Of a stretch of 64,000 bases of DNA, positions 50,581 through 58,845 are shown piece after piece. The position numbers and the translations under genes are program-made. Source of the DNA: Pseudarthrobacter sp. L1SW (lineage in GTDB: Bacteria; Actinomycetota; Actinomycetes; Actinomycetales; Micrococcaceae); assembly GCF_020809045.1 (NCBI RefSeq), contig NZ_CP078079.1, forward strand, positions 3,658,001 through 3,722,000, written 5' to 3'. The notes under the pieces are model-generated. The model saw only the letters and a list, made by a program, of their open reading frames with translations. It did not search any database and was not told where the DNA came from. Position 1 is the first letter of the stretch, and the number at the start of each line of letters is the position of its first letter.

Positions 50581-51432
50581 TTAGGCGTTGGCCATCTCGG
50601 TGTCGGCTTCCTCGAACTCCACCGCGGCCACGATCTCCTGGGTCTCCGGGTTAATCATGAAGGCCTCGTCCTCTTCCTCGACCATGAGGAAATCGCCGTG
50701 GTCGGTGGAGAAGTGCCACGCCAGGACGCGCTCGCCGTCGTGCATGTAGTTGGGGTCGCCCATGGTGATCTTGAGGAGCTCATACCCCGCGATGCTGCAG
50801 AGCTCGCGGATGATGATCTCAAAGTCGGGGGCTTCCTCCAGCGCTTCCGCTTCGGCCTGGGCCTTGCGCTCGGGCAGGTCGGGGATCATTGACACCAGAC
50901 GCTCGATGTATGCGCCGACCTCTTCGTCGTCGAGCACCAGCAGTTCGCTCTGGCCGCGCAGCCATGCCGCGTTCAGGGCAGTGATGTTCTCGCTCTCCAG
51001 CAGTTCCTCGAACTCGCCGTCGAGCTCCTCCATCCGGAGGACGCCGTCGGGCGTGTCCTCGGTGTCATCCAGCCCGCCGTCGAGGTAGTGCTCCTCGTCC
51101 TCTTCCGAGAGGTCGTCGAACGCCTCAACTGCCCTGTTGAAAAGGTCCAAGTGGGCGGCGGCGCCCATGCCGGCCATGCCTTCGCGGATCAGCGTGTCCG
51201 TTTCGGACCTGTCGACGGCGGTGAACACGTACTGGGCGAAACCACCCTCCAGTGCCTGGGTGAGGTAAAAGTCCACGTAGTAGCTGCGGACGGCCACGGG
51301 GGACATCTCCTCGGTCCGGAGCAGGGCAGTGTGCATGGCATCCACGATGCTGACATTGGCCTCCACGACGTCCTCGTCGCTTGAATCGATGCTGCTGCTG
51401 GTCAGGACGACGGGCTGCTGGCTGGTGATCAT
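50581..51432 (-). CDS. DMP19/DUF4375-like acidic protein
   Basis: A 283-residue very acidic soluble protein with long runs of Glu and Asp (DDLSEEDEEHYLDGGLDDTEDTPDG, MVEEEDEAFMINPET). The first 110 residues resemble the DMP19/DUF4375 helical domain (VRSYYVDFYLTQALEGGFAQYVFT). DMP19-type proteins can mimic DNA, which suits the charge, but this is only suggestive. ATG 51432 has AGGA 5 nt upstream, and is better than the start at 51444. Confidence 0.7.
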   Translation of the reverse strand: MITSQQPVVLTSSSIDSSDEDVVEANVSIVDAMHTALLRTEEMSPVAVRSYYVDFYLTQALEGGFAQYVFTAVDRSETDTLIREGMAGMGAAAHLDLFNRAVEAFDDLSEEDEEHYLDGGLDDTEDTPDGVLRMEELDGEFEELLESENITALNAAWLRGQSELLVLDDEEVGAYIERLVSMIPDLPERKAQAEAEALEEAPDFEIIIRELCSIAGYELLKITMGDPNYMHDGERVLAWHFSTDHGDFLMVEEEDEAFMINPETQEIVAAVEFEEADTEMANA

Positions 51433-51642
51433 GGCAATCCTCACTGCTGTTTACGGGTGGTGCTGGGTACGTTTTCACGCTACGTCGGGCGGGCCGGCCC
51501 TTTGCTGAGGAAGAAATGAACGTCGGGCGAAGTTTGTGGGGCGGCGAAGTTTCCGCCCCGGACGGGAGGGGCCGGAGAGGAGAGGCCGGGCACGCGGGAG
51601 CCGCTGGAGTCGCGGCACGCCCCGCCCTGCCGGCGAACTAAG

Positions 51643-54600
51643 ATGGATCAGATAACCACCCACCGGCCGCGGCCCCGCCGCAGCCTGCTGAAAGTAGCGC
51701 GCACCATTCCATCCCAACCGGACGAAAGTACGGCACTGGCAATACAAACCCCCGCCATCAACGACCGTTCCCTGGCGGCCGGGCTGGCGTACGCCATGGG
51801 CAGCCGTGTCTCGGGCATCTCGTTCGACGCCGCCACCGGGCTCATGCTGGGCAAGGTCCGCGGCGGGGCCGACGTGCCCTACTCCACCACCGCCAAGCTG
51901 GTCCGCAAGGGCGGCGGCTGGAGCTGCACCGTGGGCGTGTGCAGCTGCCCGGTCCGGAAGGACTGCAAGCACGTGGCCGCCCTGCTCTTCGCCGCCGAGG
52001 ACAGCCCCGCCATCCGCGTGCAGCTACTGACGCCGTCAACGTCCGCTCAGGTGTCCCGCAACCCCTCCGGACCGGGCCTCTCCGACTGGGAGCAGGCCCT
52101 CAGCCCGCTGATCTCGCAGCCGGGAACCGCCCCCTCCGGCGCCGGTGTTCCGCTGGCGCTCCAATTCGAGGTCGAAGAACCCGCCCCGCATTTCTCCTAC
52201 ACGGGCCGGCGGGATCCGCTCCGCAGCGTCCGCCAGCTCAAGGCCCGCCCGGTCATCATGGGTGCCAAGGGCAAGTGGATCCGCGGCGACGTCTCCTGGA
52301 CCACGCTGAATTACCTGAACTTCCGGCGCGAGTGCAACCCGGCGCACGTGGAGTGGATGCAGGAGTTCCTGGCCGGCCATTCCGCCGCTGCCGGCCGGAC
52401 GTACAACTCCTCCGGCTTCTGGCTCGGCCTGAACTCCTATGCCGGCAAGAACCTGTGGAGCCTGCTGGCGGACGCCCGCAAGATCGGCCTCGCCCTGGTT
52501 CACTCCCGCGGCAGCGAGCCGGTTCGGCTCGCCGAAGTCCCTGCCGCCGTCGGCCTTAACCTGGGCCGTTACGGAACCCCCGCGACTGAACCCGCTGCGG
52601 GAGCCCCTGCCACGGAGCAGGCGTCCGACGGCGGGCTGGAGCTGGCTCCCACTATCACCGTTGAGGGGGCGGAGGTTGATCCTGCGTCGGTGGGTACCAT
52701 CGGCCGTCCGGCGCACGGGATCTTCTTCACCTCCGGGGAAGCGTCGCTGCCGGGTGTCCCGGACCCGGACGGGACCATCACCCTTGCACCGCTTGAAAGC
52801 GGCTTGAGCGAGGAGCTGCTGGCGTTCGTGACGGCGGGCAGCACCCTGCATATTCCGGCCAAGGACGAATCGCGCTTCCTGACAGGTTTCTACCCCAAGC
52901 TCAAGCAGACGGCCCGGGTGACTGCCCGGGACGAGTCCGTTGAGCTGCCGGCGCTTGCCGTCCCCACCCTGTCCCTGTTGGCAAACTACGGCGCGGACCA
53001 CCGGGTGCGGCTGCACTGGGAGTGGCACTACAAAACCGGGACCATGGTCACTGCCCAGCCCCTCTGGCGCCACCCCGGCGACCACGGCTACCGCGACGAC
53101 GCCGCCGAAGCCCGCATCCTGGAAGGCGTCGGCCAGCCGTGGGACACGGTGCCGGCGCTCGGCGAGTCCGCCACCGACGGCTGGGGCACTCCCCGGCTCG
53201 CGGCATCCGCCGAGCTGAAGGGCCTGGACACCCTGGCCTTCACCGAGGAGGTCCTGCCGCGCCTGCGTGAGGCCCCCGACGTAGAGGTGGACACCGTGGG
53301 CGAGATCGCGGAGTACCGCGAGGCCGAGGAAGCACCCGTGGTCTCCATCTCCACCAAGGCCACCGAGCAGCGCGACTGGTTCGATCTCGGCATCCAGATC
53401 TCGCTGGAGGGCCAGCCCGTCTCCTTCGCCGCCGTGTTCTCCGCCCTGGCCGCCGGGCAGACCAAGATGCTGCTGCCCAGCGGCGCCTACTTCTCCCTGG
53501 ACCTGCCCGAGCTGCACCAGCTGCGCGCGCTCATCGAGGAAGCCCGCTCGCTGCAGGACAACAAGGATGCGCCGCTGCAGATCAGCCGCTTCCAGGCCGG
53601 CCTCTGGGATGAGCTGGCCCAGCTGGGGGTGGTGGACGAGCAGGCGGCCGCGTGGCGGTCCGCGGTGGGCGGCCTGCTGGAGGGTGGCATGGACGGCCTC
53701 CCCCTGCCGGACACGCTTAACGCGGACCTGCGCCCGTACCAGCTGGAGGGCTTCAACTGGCTCACCTTCCTGTACCGGCACAGCCTGGGCGGCATCCTCG
53801 CGGATGACATGGGCCTGGGCAAGACCGTTCAGGCGCTGGCCCTGATGTGCGCCGCGAAGGAGCTGTCGCTGGCCGCTGCTGGGCAGGATTCCGCGTCCGA
53901 CGCCGGTGCTCCCTTTTTGGTGGTTGCGCCCACCAGTGTGGTGGGCAACTGGGCCGCGGAGGCGGCGCGCTTTGCGCCCGGCCTGAAGGTCCATGCCGTC
54001 AGCGAGACGTTCGGGAAGAGCGGGCAGGATCCCGCGGTGGTCCTGGCCGGGGTGGACATCGTGATCACGTCCTACGCCCTGTTCCGGATCGACTACGAAA
54101 CGTACGCCTCCCGCACGTGGTCCGGCCTGGTGCTGGATGAGGCGCAGTTCGTGAAGAACCACCAGTCCAAGGCGTACCAGTGCGCCCGGAAACTGCCGGC
54201 GGCGTTCAAGCTGGCCATCACGGGCACGCCCCTGGAAAACAACCTCATGGAGTTCTGGGCCCTGACCTCGATCGTTGCGCCCGGGCTGTTCTCCAGCCCC
54301 AAGCGCTTCGCCGAGTACTACCAGAAGCCGGTGGAGAAGAACGGCGACAGGGCCCAGCTGGACAAGCTGCGCCGGCGGGTCCGTCCGCTGATGATGCGCC
54401 GCACCAAGGACCAGGTGATCAAGGACCTGCCGCCCAAGCAGGAGCAGATCCTGGAGGTGGTGCTGAACCCGCGCCACCAGAAGGTGTACCAGACCCACCT
54501 GCAGCGCGAGCGGCAGAAGATCCTGGGCCTGATCGAGGACGTGAACAAGAACCGGTTCACCATCTTCCAGTCGCTCACGCTGCTGCGGCAGCTCAGCCTG

Positions 54601-55146
54601 GACGCCTCGCTGATTGACCCGTCGCTCTCCGGCGTGCGCTCCAGCAAGCTTGACGTGCTGTTCGAGCAGCTGGAGGACCTGGTGGCGGAGGGCCACCGCG
54701 CGCTCATTTTCAGCCAGTTCACCGGCTTCCTGGGCAAGGTGCGGGAGCGGCTGGACGAGGAAAAGATTGAGTACTGCTACCTCGACGGCGGCACCCGCAA
54801 CCGTGCGGACGTGGTCAACGAGTTCAAGAACGGCAGCGCGCCGGTGTTCCTGATTTCGCTGAAGGCCGGCGGGTTTGGTCTCAACCTCACCGAGGCGGAC
54901 TACGTGTTCCTGCTGGATCCCTGGTGGAACCCGGCGTCGGAGGCGCAGGCCGTGGACCGGACCCACCGGATCGGGCAGGCCCGGAATGTGATGGTCTACC
55001 GGCTGGTGGCCAAGGACACCATCGAGGAAAAGGTCATGGCGCTGAAGGCCCGCAAGTCGCAGCTGTTTTCCGATGTCATGGAGGGCGACGCCCTGGCTGG
55101 CGGAGCCATCACGGCGGAAGACCTTGCGGGGCTTTTCCAGGAGTAG
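51643..55146 (+). CDS. SWIM zinc-finger SNF2 family DEAD/DEAH helicase
   Basis: A 1,167-residue SWI2/SNF2 ATPase. The N-terminal region has a SWIM zinc finger (CSCPVRKDCKHV, about residues 100-113) and a bacterial SNF2-associated region. The ATPase core starts near residue 690: LRPYQLEGFNWL, Walker A ADDMGLGKT (about 720), DEAQ box (about 831), SGTPLENN-like TGTPLENN, then the C-terminal helicase lobe with ISLKAGGFGLNLTEADYV and QAVDRTHRIGQ. It probably remodels DNA-protein complexes in repair or transcription; RapA-like roles are known for some relatives. The start is uncertain because a TAAGAT -10-like hexamer overlaps ATG 51643. Confidence 0.92.
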   Translation: MDQITTHRPRPRRSLLKVARTIPSQPDESTALAIQTPAINDRSLAAGLAYAMGSRVSGISFDAATGLMLGKVRGGADVPYSTTAKLVRKGGGWSCTVGVCSCPVRKDCKHVAALLFAAEDSPAIRVQLLTPSTSAQVSRNPSGPGLSDWEQALSPLISQPGTAPSGAGVPLALQFEVEEPAPHFSYTGRRDPLRSVRQLKARPVIMGAKGKWIRGDVSWTTLNYLNFRRECNPAHVEWMQEFLAGHSAAAGRTYNSSGFWLGLNSYAGKNLWSLLADARKIGLALVHSRGSEPVRLAEVPAAVGLNLGRYGTPATEPAAGAPATEQASDGGLELAPTITVEGAEVDPASVGTIGRPAHGIFFTSGEASLPGVPDPDGTITLAPLESGLSEELLAFVTAGSTLHIPAKDESRFLTGFYPKLKQTARVTARDESVELPALAVPTLSLLANYGADHRVRLHWEWHYKTGTMVTAQPLWRHPGDHGYRDDAAEARILEGVGQPWDTVPALGESATDGWGTPRLAASAELKGLDTLAFTEEVLPRLREAPDVEVDTVGEIAEYREAEEAPVVSISTKATEQRDWFDLGIQISLEGQPVSFAAVFSALAAGQTKMLLPSGAYFSLDLPELHQLRALIEEARSLQDNKDAPLQISRFQAGLWDELAQLGVVDEQAAAWRSAVGGLLEGGMDGLPLPDTLNADLRPYQLEGFNWLTFLYRHSLGGILADDMGLGKTVQALALMCAAKELSLAAAGQDSASDAGAPFLVVAPTSVVGNWAAEAARFAPGLKVHAVSETFGKSGQDPAVVLAGVDIVITSYALFRIDYETYASRTWSGLVLDEAQFVKNHQSKAYQCARKLPAAFKLAITGTPLENNLMEFWALTSIVAPGLFSSPKRFAEYYQKPVEKNGDRAQLDKLRRRVRPLMMRRTKDQVIKDLPPKQEQILEVVLNPRHQKVYQTHLQRERQKILGLIEDVNKNRFTIFQSLTLLRQLSLDASLIDPSLSGVRSSKLDVLFEQLEDLVAEGHRALIFSQFTGFLGKVRERLDEEKIEYCYLDGGTRNRADVVNEFKNGSAPVFLISLKAGGFGLNLTEADYVFLLDPWWNPASEAQAVDRTHRIGQARNVMVYRLVAKDTIEEKVMALKARKSQLFSDVMEGDALAGGAITAEDLAGLFQE

Positions 55147-55248
55147 CGGTGAAGGCGGGGCTTTGTGCCCTACGTACGGTTCGGGCTGCGCCTTAACCTG
55201 AAACGGGCAGAGCGGCTGGGGCGCCTGCCGAATTCCTGGAGGCAAACA

Positions 55249-55923
55249 GTGAAATCGGCAAACACAAGCATCATTACCGGCGTCATCCTGATTGCGGTCG
55301 GCGTGCTGCTGCTGCTGGACCTGCTCGACGTGGTCGAGAGCGCGGCCTATGTGCCCATTATGATCTTCACCGCGATAGGGGCTGTGTTCGTGTCCCTCTT
55401 CATCCGCGGCCGGGAGTACTGGTGGGCGGCGATCCCCGGATCGGTGTTCCTGGGCCTGGCGGCGGTGGTTGCCGTCACCCAACTCACAGGGGGTGCCGCG
55501 GGAGCGAGCTTCCTGTTCCTGTTCATGGCCGCCGGATTTGCCGCGGTTTACCTTCGCCAGCCAGCCAACTGGTGGGCCGTGATCCCGTGCGGGGTGATGT
55601 TCACGCTGGCACTCATCGTGGCCCTCCCGCCGCAAGTGCAGGGCATGCCCACCGCCGCCGTCCTGTTCCTGGGCCTTGCCGCCACCTTTGGCGTGCTGTC
55701 CGTTCTTCCGGTCCAATCGGCCGGTCAGGCCGACCGGATGAAGTGGCCCTTGATTCCCGCCGCCGTCCTTGCAGTGCTCGGGATGATTTTCGCGCTGCAG
55801 TCCACGGCGCTGCTCCTCGCCGCGGACTATGTTGTGGTTGCCGTCATGATCCTGGCGGGCATCGCCCTGCTGGTCTACGCCTTCCGGGCACGCCATGGCG
55901 GACAGGACAGGGCACATGGGTGA
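55249..55923 (+). CDS. Multi-pass membrane protein of unknown function
   Basis: A 224-residue hydrophobic protein with about seven membrane segments, including IITGVILIAVGVLLLLDLL and a final FALQSTALLLAADYVVVAVMILAGIALLVYAF. The opening resembles LiaI/LiaF-type TM5 domains. GTG 55249 is fixed by GGAGG 6 nt upstream; the longer frame is unsupported. It converges on amt. Function unknown. Confidence 0.75.
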   Translation: MKSANTSIITGVILIAVGVLLLLDLLDVVESAAYVPIMIFTAIGAVFVSLFIRGREYWWAAIPGSVFLGLAAVVAVTQLTGGAAGASFLFLFMAAGFAAVYLRQPANWWAVIPCGVMFTLALIVALPPQVQGMPTAAVLFLGLAATFGVLSVLPVQSAGQADRMKWPLIPAAVLAVLGMIFALQSTALLLAADYVVVAVMILAGIALLVYAFRARHGGQDRAHG

Positions 55924-55940
55924 GTCCCTGCACCGAACAT

Positions 55941-56019
55941 CAGGCACGACAAAGGGCCAGCCCCCGGAACTATAAGCCAGCTGCTGCTGGCACCGGTCCG
56001 GAGGTTGGCCCTCTGCCTG
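55941..56019. terminator. Complex bidirectional terminator-like stem-loop
   Basis: Between convergent genes lie AGGGCCAGCCCCCGGA (55953-55968) and TCCGGAGGTTGGCCCT (55997-56012), matching at 14 of 16 positions, with an inner stem GCCAGC/GCTGGC (55976-55981, 55986-55991) and outer CAGGCA/TGCCTG (55941-55946, 56014-56019). The structure is well placed to stop transcription from both sides. Confidence 0.65.
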
Positions 56020-56062
56020 ACTCGTCATCCGGATGGCCTGCATCCGGGATTTTGTCGGTCCG

Positions 56063-57352
56063 CTAGCTGCGCTGCGGGGAACCCAGCTCCACCGGATCTT
56101 CATCCGTGAGGTAGGCGAGTTCGGAGTGGGCGGCGAGGTCGATCCCGCGCATCTCGTCTTCCGGCTTAATGCGCAGCCCGATGGTCCGGTCGAGGATCTT
56201 CGCCAGGATCCAGGTGATGCCGAACGAGTAGGCCAGCACGGTGACTGTTGCGAGCGCCTGGACGCCCAGCAGTTCCACGCCGCCGCCGTAGAAGAGCCCG
56301 CTGACTCCGTTCGGGGCAGCATCGGTGGCGAAGAGGCCGATCAGCAGGGTGCCGAGGATGCCGCCCACCAGGTGGACACCAACCACATCCAGCGAGTCAT
56401 CGAAGCCGAGGCGGAACTTGAGTTCGATGGCCAGCGAGCACACGGCCCCGGCAATCGCGCCGATGGCCACAGCGCCGAGCGGGCTGACAGAACCACAGGC
56501 GGGAGTGATGGCCACCAGCGCCGAGATCAGGCCGGACGCGGCGCCCATGCTGGTGGCAGCTCCGTGGCGAAGCCGCTCAACGAGGGCCCAGGCGAGGAGG
56601 CCTGCCGAGGCAGCGACGGCGGTGTTCAGGAAGACCACCGACGCCGACTGGCCGGCGGACAGCGCCGAGCCGGCGTTGAAGCCGAACCAACCGACCCAGA
56701 GGAGGCCTGCGCCCACCAGCACCAGCGGGCGGCTGTGCGGCTTGGCGTGTTCCACTTTCGGCCACCCGGAGCTCTTGCCGAGCACCAGTGCCAGGGCGAG
56801 GGCGGCCGCACCGGCGTTCATGTGCACGGCGGTGCCGCCGGCGAAGTCGATGGCCTTGATCCCGCTGGCGATCCAGCCGCCGGTCACGCTGCCGTCCGCC
56901 GAAGAGAAGGCGAAGACCCAGTGCGCGATGGGGAAGTAGACGATGGTGGCCCAGATGCCGGCGAACAGCATCCAGGCGCCGAATTTCATGCGGCCCGCTG
57001 CAGCGCCCGCCACGAGTGCCGTGGTGACGCAGGCGAAGAACAGCTGGAAGGCAGCGAACAGGATGACCGGGATGGACGCCTCCTCATCCACGGCCAGCAG
57101 CTGCCCCATGCCGGGGAACTCGGTGACGTCACCGATCAGCCCCAGTCCGCCTACCGAGTTCCCGAACGCCATCGAGTACCCGAACAGTGCCCAAAGGACG
57201 GCCACCAGGCTGGCGCCGCCGAAGCACATCATCATCATGTTGAGAATGCGGCGCGACCCCACCATGCCCCCGTAGAACAGGGCCAGGGCGGGGATCATCA
57301 TGCAGACCAGCGCCGAGCTGGCCAGTATCCAAGCGACATTTCCCGAATCCAT
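56063..57352 (-). CDS. amt: Ammonium transporter Amt
   Basis: A 429-residue membrane channel for ammonium/ammonia with eleven expected helices. Typical segments are ALALFYGGMVGSRRILNMMMMCFG, a twin-His site region (GGTAVHMNAG with the first His) and FDDSLDVVGVHLVGGILGTLL with the second. ATG 57352 has AAAGGGG 6 nt upstream. A GlnR-type box lies about 145 bp before the start. No glnK (PII) gene follows, unlike the common amtB-glnK pair; the next gene converges. Confidence 0.94.
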   Translation of the reverse strand: MDSGNVAWILASSALVCMMIPALALFYGGMVGSRRILNMMMMCFGGASLVAVLWALFGYSMAFGNSVGGLGLIGDVTEFPGMGQLLAVDEEASIPVILFAAFQLFFACVTTALVAGAAAGRMKFGAWMLFAGIWATIVYFPIAHWVFAFSSADGSVTGGWIASGIKAIDFAGGTAVHMNAGAAALALALVLGKSSGWPKVEHAKPHSRPLVLVGAGLLWVGWFGFNAGSALSAGQSASVVFLNTAVAASAGLLAWALVERLRHGAATSMGAASGLISALVAITPACGSVSPLGAVAIGAIAGAVCSLAIELKFRLGFDDSLDVVGVHLVGGILGTLLIGLFATDAAPNGVSGLFYGGGVELLGVQALATVTVLAYSFGITWILAKILDRTIGLRIKPEDEMRGIDLAAHSELAYLTDEDPVELGSPQRS

Positions 57353-57497
57353 GGGAAACCCCTTTCGTGATGCGAAGAGAGAACGGAAATCGCCCGTTGA
57401 GGCCACTCCGGAGGAGGGACGCGGAGTCAGTACCACGTTCATCGGAGGGCAGCTATTGCCGTCTGGTTCCAACTGTATGGCGGCCATGAAGGGGTGG

Positions 57498-57545
57498 GTT
57501 TCGGGTGTGTTAAATCATCGTTTCAGTCATCCGCATCCGAGTTTC
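57498..57545 (-). promoter_or_regulatory. GlnR-type box upstream of amt
   Basis: On the minus strand the pattern GAAAC-N6-TTAAC-N6-GAAAC (57498-57524) fits the actinobacterial GlnR box (alternating gTnAC and GAAAC half-sites spaced by 6 nt). A further GAAAC at 57541-57545 lies 21 bp upstream. This predicts nitrogen-limitation control of amt by GlnR. The rest of the 395-bp gap (57353-57747) also holds the undefined promoter of the HupE-like gene. Confidence 0.7.
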
Positions 57546-57747
57546 AGCCGTCCCGCTGATCGCAGGAGCAGGGCAGGAACTGCGGGACGGGCAGCACCAA
57601 CGCAGGGCCCCTTGAGCCAAACCTGAGCTGATGTCCGCACGCCGGCTCCCTGCCGTTCACTGCACATTCACAGTCCTGTTAGTGGCACGGTGTGGATTGG
57701 GACTACCCATTACTCCGCACCTTGAATTGAGCATCCCTGTGCCACCC

Positions 57748-58845
57748 ATGTCCCTGCTGCGCCGAGGCGCCGGGCTTCTGTTATTGGTCGCCGTGTTCCT
57801 GGTCTCCGGGGGCCTTCCCGCCTACGCCCATGTCAGGGATTCCACAGGCTACTCGAAGATCACGGCCAACGGCGCAGAGGTCTCCTACGCCCTGAGCCTC
57901 GAATACGAAATGCTCGCTCGGGCGGTGGACCTTGGGCCCGAAGCCTTGTCGGCCAGCGACGACGCCCAGAGAGGTGCCCTCCTGACCGCCGCGCGGGGCA
58001 ACGTCGAAGCGTACCTCTCGGAGCGCGTCACCATTTTCCTCGACGGGGCAGCGTGCAGGCCCGCTTTGGAAGGCACTGCCATCAGGAGCCGTGACGGGGT
58101 TCCCTACGCCGAGCTGGACCTCGCGTACGGCTGCGGGGCGGTCCCGGGCTCGTACCAGATCAAATACGGAGTCTTCAGCGCCTCCGACGCCGCGGCCGAC
58201 GACCATTCGAACGTTGTGGAGTACGCGCTGGGCGGTCAGGAAGGCCAGACGGTCCTGGACAGCGGCCACGCGGAATTCACCGTGGGAGGCGGATCCGTGG
58301 CAACGGCAGCCGCCCGCTTCGGGGCCATGGGCGTGGAACATATCCTGTCGGGTTTGGACCATGTGCTGTTCGTCGTCGCACTGGTTCTGGGTGCGGCCAA
58401 CCTGCGGAGCCTGCTGGGGGTGGCCTCCATGTTTACCCTGGCCCATAGCGTGACCCTCATCAGCGCGCTCCTCGGCTGGATCAACATCCCCTCAGTGGTG
58501 GTGGAACCGCTGATCGCCCTGTCTATTGCCTTTGTGGCCATCGAAAACCTGCTTGGCGCAACGCGCCGGCGGCTGCCGGTGGTGTTCGTCTTCGGTTTGC
58601 TGCACGGACTGGGCTTCGCCGGATCCCTCCGCGTCACCGATGACTTCAGTTGGAGCCTGGTCACGTCCCTGCTCAGCTTCAACGTCGGAATTGAGGCGGG
58701 GCAGGCACTGCTGCTCCTGGCCGCCTTTCCCCTGATCCTGCTCGTGCGCCGGAGCGGCTGGTCCGTTCCGGTGTTGCGTGGGGCGACCATCACGGTCGCA
58801 GCTGTTGGTCTCTTCTGGTTCATTGAAAGGTTCCTTTTCGCATGA
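57748..58845 (+). CDS. HupE/UreJ-like membrane protein
   Basis: A 365-residue secreted-then-membrane protein. A signal peptide (residues 1-27, ending PAYA-HV) precedes an extracytoplasmic beta-rich domain of about 170 residues. Six or so helices then follow with the HupE/UreJ motif GVEHILSGLDHVLFVVALVL, FTLAHSVTLI and FGLLHGLGFAG. Such proteins are thought to carry nickel or cobalt, or to help in metal handling. ATG 57748 fits the signal peptide; the frame is open upstream to 57631. The 3' end overlaps the phosphoesterase gene by four bases (ATGA). Confidence 0.85.
   Translation: MSLLRRGAGLLLLVAVFLVSGGLPAYAHVRDSTGYSKITANGAEVSYALSLEYEMLARAVDLGPEALSASDDAQRGALLTAARGNVEAYLSERVTIFLDGAACRPALEGTAIRSRDGVPYAELDLAYGCGAVPGSYQIKYGVFSASDAAADDHSNVVEYALGGQEGQTVLDSGHAEFTVGGGSVATAAARFGAMGVEHILSGLDHVLFVVALVLGAANLRSLLGVASMFTLAHSVTLISALLGWINIPSVVVEPLIALSIAFVAIENLLGATRRRLPVVFVFGLLHGLGFAGSLRVTDDFSWSLVTSLLSFNVGIEAGQALLLLAAFPLILLVRRSGWSVPVLRGATITVAAVGLFWFIERFLFA

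Noticed and set aside
52036..56322. A 1,428-codon open frame on the minus strand, antisense to the SNF2 helicase gene.
   Set aside because: It is a shadow created by third-position G+C bias. It has no family similarity, runs through the terminator and the end of amt, and lacks a ribosome-binding site.
56063..57352. A PII (glnK) gene following amt.
   Set aside because: The downstream region holds only a terminator and a convergent membrane-protein gene.
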